Origin: Candolleomyces eurysporus
Lineage: Eukaryota; Basidiomycota; Agaricomycetes; Agaricales; Psathyrellaceae
Length of the DNA: 31,642 nt
Direction of reading: 5' to 3'
Assembly: GCA_027579435.1 (NCBI GenBank)
Contig: JANBPK010001295.1
Span: 1-31,642 of the forward strand
Shown here: positions 27,136 to 31,642 of the stretch, one piece after another
Layout: each line of letters begins with the position of its first letter
Position numbering within the stretch: the first letter of the stretch is position 1
The notes under the pieces: model-generated
Seen by the model: only the letters and a program-made list of their open reading frames with translations
What the model was told of the DNA's origin: nothing
Databases searched by the model: none
Program-made: the position numbers and the translations under genes

Positions 27136-28320
27136 TACTAACACACACAACCTAACACCTACACCAACTCTAAATTGAGCCGTGCGAGGTAAGCAGTATG
27201 TATAGACCTTTGTAGTCGTGCTGCACCAAATCGGGGGTGCGAGTATAGGGGGTAGTGTAGAGTATTAAGAATTTACTAATCCTCTCTCTTGTGCACACTA
27301 GTTTCAATTAATCGAGGAGTACTCGATGATTACACAGTTAACCCTAAAGTTACTTCTTTATAGCTTTGGTCTTTCCTTTACTTAGTATCACGCCGCGCGA
27401 GATAAAAGTCACAAATCCAGTTGATTGCAAACGCAAAGTAAACACAAATAAAACAGCAGTAATTCTCTCGGGAAAAATTATGCTAAGAGAGTCCAATATA
27501 TATACTATCTGGAGCCGCGCGATCATCGGAGCATGGTAAATAGGTGTACACGAGATTTATAAATAAAGAGAGTCCAGGCCCCAGCTAGAGAGAGAGATAA
27601 AGAGATAAAAAGAGGGTATTGGATATGCCAAGGCGCCGCCGCGCCACTCCTGCACTCGCGCCGTGACTATTAATAGATTCTTGTTGCCTTTTCTAGTATG
27701 CCGAGTGGGATGCCGAAGTTGATCGAGGGTGGTCGGTCTACAGTTATTCCAACCGCCGTCTTGGTGTACCTTTGCTTGAGCCACATGAGGAGGAGTCGGA
27801 CCTCCATCAATTGANTAATTTTTATCTTGGCAAAAGCCCTGGTGACCACTTTCCGGGTTATCTCTTCCGTGAACGACTTTCCTTTCAGAGTACTTTGGAG
27901 CTCCNTTTTTCGTGCCGCGCCAGCCATCATGCCGTCTGATGTGCCGAAACCTCGCCGCGCATCTCTTTATATGCTTAGGGACTTGCCCTACTGCTCTAGC
28001 ACTGAATATACTCGATTAATGTGAGGCCGCGCGAGAGGGTAGGTACCTTTAGTGCCAAGGAAACCACCTCTATTGCTTTAGTGATGAGATTGAGCCTTTC
28101 AGCTGCAGGGTAGGCCGTTTGATCTGAAGCGGCGCCAACCGGCTAGCTTACTAAACCCTAATCTTGGGTATATGGCGGGCGCGCCTCTAAGCCGGCAGTC
28201 CTCAAGTAGACTCCAACTCTCGTGAACCCAAGAGTAGTGTACTCTTTAATTATCCTTCGCGCCGCGCGAGTTATCTTAGTACTGGAAGGGTTTCGTAACA
28301 TAGAGATTTAATAGACACAA
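27136..28320. other. unassigned 1.2-kb region with repeated GC-rich decamer
   Basis: I see no similarity to the other repeat families. The decamer GCCGCGCGAG or a one-base variant occurs at 27179, 27392, 27514, 28026 and 28261, standing out from AT-rich surroundings. A GA-rich stretch lies at 27583-27615, and a small inverted repeat (ATCGAG/CTCGAT) at 27311-27327. Ambiguous bases are at about 27815 and 27905. It could be a non-coding element, the 5' flank of the downstream DIRS-like element, or host DNA. Confidence 0.45.
27670..27930 (-). CDS. short uncharacterised open frame
   Basis: This 86-codon frame is rich in Lys/Arg/Thr (KGKSFTEEITRKVVTRAFAK, LLMWLKQRYTKTAVG). It contains two unknown residues from ambiguous bases. 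The composition is protein-like but I recognise no family. There is no supporting context, so it may be chance. Confidence 0.2.
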   Translation of the reverse strand: MMAGAARKXELQSTLKGKSFTEEITRKVVTRAFAKIKIXQLMEVRLLLMWLKQRYTKTAVGITVDRPPSINFGIPLGILEKATRIY

Positions 28321-28355
28321 CCGTTTAATCGAATGATGAACAATATATTCAATAA

Positions 28356-28565
28356 AATTGGTATTTATTCACGAAAAAGCGAACACGGTCGTATCACCGT
28401 GACCCCAAACAACCTAACCACCGGCCAAAGTCCAACGACGTCTGCTTGCACTTCAACACGGACAGTGGATGCCCTAACTCCGCTGCCAGCTGCAAATACC
28501 GACACACTTGCAGGAGCTGTGGGAAAGGGGGACACAGCGCTGCAACTTGCGAGGGGAAGAAGTGA
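28356..28565 (+). pseudogene. DIRS/Ngaro-like gag end with CCCH and CCHC zinc fingers
   Basis: The frame has no visible start (a TAA lies at 28353-28355). It reads a basic stretch (FTKKRTRSYHRDPKQPNHR), then CLHFNTDSGCPNSAASCKYRH, a C-x8-C-x6-C-x3-H finger, and immediately CRSCGKGGHSAATC, a CX2CX4HX4C knuckle. TGA at 28563-28565 ends it. The paired finger at the C-terminus directly before RT is what basidiomycete DIRS-type elements show for their gag-like ORF. The N-terminal part of gag is missing. Confidence 0.7.
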
Positions 28566-28572
28566 AATAGTA

Positions 28573-29925
28573 CATGGTTTAGTTCCAAAGTACAGACAGT
28601 TCAACGTATGGGACACCGCCCAAGCTCGCTTACCTAATACCACTGATTGGACCATCACCGCCCTCCCCCTTCCTTGCCCACCTCCCGAAGAGTTGTCCAA
28701 TCCGGTCAATCGTGCTACAATTATACAAAATGCCACCCTCTTCGATGTCTCTACCCCTATTGATATCGATCGTTTCGAATCCCTTCTCCATCATCATCCT
28801 AATCCTGCGTTTGTGCGCTTGGTGGTCACTGGATTGTGAGAGGGTTTCTGGCCTTGCGCCGATACCAATCTCCCCGGCTACCCCTGTGTAAACAACGCCC
28901 ATATTGGTACCTCTCAGATTCACGATGAGGCTGTCTTTTTGGACGCCCAAGTGAACTCAGAGGTTGAGAAGAACTGTTTTTCCCAACCCTTTGGCCCCGA
29001 TCTCCTCCCGGGCATGTACAGCATGCCAATCTATACCATTCCCAAGGATAACGGTACAACCTACCAGATGGTCACCAACCACAGCGCTGGACCTTTCTCC
29101 CTCAACAGCATGATCGACAAAGCGCACATCTCCCCTTCCCCTCTTGACAATATGACCCACGTTGGAGATTGTTTGATTCGGTTCAGGGAGGCAAAACCTG
29201 ACTCTCATTTGACCATGTGGAAGGCAGACGTCGCTGAGGCTTACCGTTTGCTCCCCGTTCACCCTCATTGGCAACTGAAACAAGTTGTCACATTGAGCGG
29301 CGTACGTCATGTCAACCGGCGTAACACCTTCGGCGGGCGCGCATCCGGTGCCATTTGGATTGCCTTCATGGCACTAGTTACCTGGATTGCCCAAAACGTG
29401 CGGCTCGTTGAGAACTTGATTGGCGCTTATGTCGACGACTCTTTCGGCTTCGATGAAATCAATGATGTAGCTTTCTATTGCCCATATAGCAAGTTCCTAC
29501 CTCATTCCCAGGCCTTGCTCTTAGAACTCTGGGATGAACTTGGGATTCCTCACAAGGAAAGGAAACAAGTCTTCGGCTCCCCACTTACGATCATTGGTTT
29601 TGATGTCGACCCAAACAATATGTCTATCACCCTCCCGGACGCCGCCAAGAAGGAACTCCTGAATGAAATTGAAACCTGGATTATGAAGCCAAAGAAAGGT
29701 TCCAACAACAAGGGGAAATTCAAAATTGCTCGATGGCAATCCTTCACAGGTTGGTTCAACTGGGCGCTCAACGTCTACCCCTGGCTGCGCCCCGCTTTGA
29801 ATAGAATCTACCCAAAGATGTCCGGGAAGGAAAATCCATCAACGAAAGTATGGATCAACAACGCCATCCGTTATGATCTCACTTGGGCCCTCAACCATCT
29901 ATGAAACTTACCCAGTACTCACATC
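28573..29925 (+). pseudogene. DIRS/Ngaro-like reverse transcriptase
   Basis: The pre-RT segment (PKYRQFNVWDTAQARLP, LFDVSTPIDIDRFESLL, HHHPNPAFVRLVVTGL) is interrupted by TGA at 28837-28839, where the usual reading is LREGFWP. RT follows with GMYSMPIYTIPKDNGTTYQM, WKADVAEAYRLLPVHP (motif A), GGRASGAIWIAFMAL (motif B region), GAYVDDSFGF (YVDD at 29428-29439) and LGIPHKERKQ, then IIGFDVDPNNMSITL. A second TGA lies at 29902-29904. The same frame then continues into RNase H, so RT and RNase H were one ORF. Apart from these stops it is well preserved. Confidence 0.88.
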
Positions 29926-30411
29926 ATGTCAAACACAAGTTGGGATCTGTCCAAAGCGGACGTCACCATTTACGTTGACACATGTCTCGAAGGTATGGGG
30001 TTTTGGTATGCCAATCAGAGTGTTGGTTACTACTCTCCTGTTCCTACCTCCACACCCTCTTGTCATATCTTCTACTTTGAAGCTCTATGCACGCTCTCAG
30101 CACTCATTCATGCCACATCCCACAACCCTTCGGCATCTCGGATTGTCATTTTCAGCAACAGCACCAACACCGTCGACATGTTCTCTAGCCTCCGTGCGGA
30201 TCAGACCTTCAACCATCTCCTGTTGATGGCGTCAGACATTGTTTTGAAGAACAATGTTGATCTGTGAGTCCTACACATCACTGGCAAGGACAATGTCATT
30301 GCAGATGTGATTTCCTGCCTCCAAATATCTTCCGTGCTCGACCTCATCCCTGACTTTTACCTGCAATACTTTCAACCCCCTCGTTTCCCGCTGGGGGCGG
30401 TGCATAATTAA
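29926..30411 (+). pseudogene. DIRS/Ngaro-like RNase H
   Basis: It is in the same frame as RT. TIYVDTCLEGMGFWYANQS is the first RNase H motif (Asp), HIFYFEALCTLSALIHA carries the Glu, and IVIFSNSTNTVDMFSSL carries Asn where related proteins have Asp. TGA at 30265-30267 interrupts DL/VLHITGKDNVIADVISCL, the last motif, where an Arg codon is usual. Translation ends naturally at TAA 30409-30411. No methyltransferase domain follows, which fits Ngaro rather than DIRS1 but is not proof. Confidence 0.8.
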
Positions 30412-30488
30412 TGCCAATGGGACGAGCGACTAGGCAGCTTATGACGCCCTGGTCCTGAGAGAAGCTTGAGGATGAACGAAAACAACTC

Positions 30489-31382
30489 ATGCTTCTCTCA
30501 GTTGACACTTCTACAGACAAATCTTATGCTTCTGCTCTTAACTCTTACCTCCAATTCTGTTCCATCCACTCTCTCGACATTGCACCCACCCTTAATACTC
30601 TCTCTCTTTATATTTCTTTCATGTCTTCGTCCATCAATCCAAGATCAGTTACAACTTACCTCTCAGGGATAGCCCACTGCCTTGAGCCCTCCTTTCCAAA
30701 CATACAAGAGGCTCGCAAATCATCAATGGTGGTTAGAACACTGCGAGGCGCCTGCCGCTCACACGGTAAACAAATCCAGCGCAAGAAAGCCCTAACTACC
30801 TCTGACCTACAACACATCGTCTCCTCATTCCCCCCCCATTCGTTATCTTTTGATGACTCACTTTTCATTGCCATTCTATTGACCGGCTTCTTTGGCTTGC
30901 TCAGGTTGGGGGAACTCGTCCTCCCCGACGACCAATCAGTCATCAACCCCAGTAAAATCATTCAACGTCACTCCGTTTGAGCAACCTCTACCACTTTCGA
31001 GTTTTCCTTACCGGCAAACAAGGTGGACCCTTATTTTGAGGGAAACCATATCATAATACGTGCAACTTGTGATAACCTTGACCCTCGTTCCCACTTCCTC
31101 CGTTATCTTGAACAACGTGATCATTCCTTCCCGTTCCATTCTCAGCTCTTCATCGATCATACTGGCTCGGTACCTTCCCGGCGTTGGTTTTTACATCGCC
31201 TTCATCGTTTCCTGCCAATGGAGTACGGCGGCCAGAGCCTCAGAGCTGGTGGTGCAACTTGGCTCGTGCAGCTCGGAACCGAGCCATCCATCATTCAAGC
31301 TGCAGGTCGCTGGAAATCCAACACTTGGAAGATTTACATTCGGCAACATCCCTTACTGCTGCAAGCGTTGTTTACTCGGTGA
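30489..31382 (+). pseudogene. DIRS/Ngaro-like tyrosine recombinase
   Basis: The N-terminal core-binding part (STDKSYASALNSYLQFCSI, SSSINPRSVTTYLSGIAH) precedes the catalytic domain. Box I Arg is in LLRLGELVLPD (30903-30905). TGA at 30978-30980 interrupts the frame, which resumes unchanged (FSLPANKVDPYFEGN). Box II reads GQSLRAGGATWLVQLG (Arg at 31242-31244; the usual His is Gln). AAGRWKSNTWKIYIR carries Trp and the Tyr nucleophile (31335-31337). A tyrosine recombinase replaces an integrase in DIRS-type retrotransposons, which explains the absence of LTRs and target duplications. Confidence 0.88.
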
Positions 31383-31642
31383 TAAGTTCCCCATACTCTT
31401 CCTTTATTCTTCCAACGCTCCTCAAATCACTTTGCTCATCTTTAATTATTATTTTTTCTTTTCTTTCCCTTTTTCTCTTACCCTAAAAAAAAAACAAAGA
31501 TTTCCCTTTATAGCCGACCACGTCAGAATAACAAACACGAGCTGTCTGGCCTCAGGCCGGTGGCTCATTGCCCGCTACGACCACTCTAAGCCCTAAGCAA
31601 TCCCCAGATCTTCATTGGTCGTAGTTTAAACTGATGTTTACA
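31383..31642 (+). other. downstream region of the DIRS-like element with a terminal inverted repeat motif
   Basis: A T-rich tract (31441-31485) and an A-run follow the recombinase stop. Farther on, CTACGACCA (31575-31583) and TGGTCGTAG (31616-31624) form a perfect 9-bp inverted repeat with a 32-nt spacer, and GGCCTCAGGCC is a palindrome at about 31549. DIRS-type elements end in complex repeats, but the window stops before these can be matched to the left side. Confidence 0.45.

Noticed and set aside
30489..31382. Crypton (tyrosine recombinase DNA transposon)
   Set aside because: The recombinase is preceded directly by RT and RNase H of matching type and a zinc-finger gag, so a DIRS/Ngaro-type retroelement explains it better.
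1..31642. CRISPR array, tRNA, rRNA or host metabolic gene
   Set aside because: No regularly spaced repeats, cloverleaf or non-transposon protein could be supported anywhere in the window.

Overview
The window is a fungal repeat graveyard. I see no host gene, rRNA, tRNA, CRISPR array or bacterial-type operon. Nearly every base I can assign belongs to retrotransposons. The element types point to a filamentous fungus, most likely a basidiomycete (Agaricomycetes): Copia elements with a half-tRNA primer site, an RNase H-bearing LINE, a DIRS/Ngaro-like element with a CCCH plus CCHC zinc-finger gag, 50-60 nt intron-like segments, and CpG-type decay. The taxonomic call is inference.

Layout. 1-3159: 3' part of a Ty1/Copia element (family A) with an almost intact integrase-RT-RNase H ORF and its 3' LTR. 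3160-4805: an inverted LINE RT/RNase H piece followed by a sense LINE 3' end with poly(A). 5010-6264: a minus-strand Copia-A copy with LTR, primer-binding site, leader and a gag-integrase deletion fusion. 6265-9754: a plus-strand LINE copy carrying two solo LTRs (family B). 9755-11243: Copia-A gag-protease-integrase remnants. 11244-12906: a LINE 3' tail and then the best preserved LINE RT/RNase H ORF. 12907-18301: a full-span but broken Copia-A copy, itself hit by solo LTRs of family C (once) and family B (twice), ending in two LTR-A units. 18302-19379: scrambled LINE fragments. 19226-21790: a minus LINE copy containing a solo LTR-B (which contains a solo LTR-A) and a 1,004-bp LTR-like element (family D). 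21791-24747: Copia-A fragments, one with a LINE 3' tail inside it, joined through a shared LTR-A to another Copia-A 5' end. 24748-27135: a minus-strand second Copia family with its own LTR (E). 27136-28320: unassigned. 28356-31382: a DIRS/Ngaro-like element (zinc-finger gag, RT, RNase H, tyrosine recombinase).

Eight LTR units (five B, one A, one C, one D) are flanked by perfect 5-bp target duplications, so insertion order can be read directly. A sits inside B at one site and B sits inside Copia-A coding sequence at two others, so both families were active over overlapping periods.

The most unusual observation concerns LTR families A and B. Both carry the same two-tier hairpin near the LTR end. 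In both, some copies hold an extra segment (59 nt in A, 52 nt in B) that starts GTAAGT or GTGAGT, contains CTGAC, ends CAG, and is exactly missing from other copies. This looks like an intron in the LTR that can be lost by splicing before reverse transcription, although deletion between short direct repeats would give the same product.
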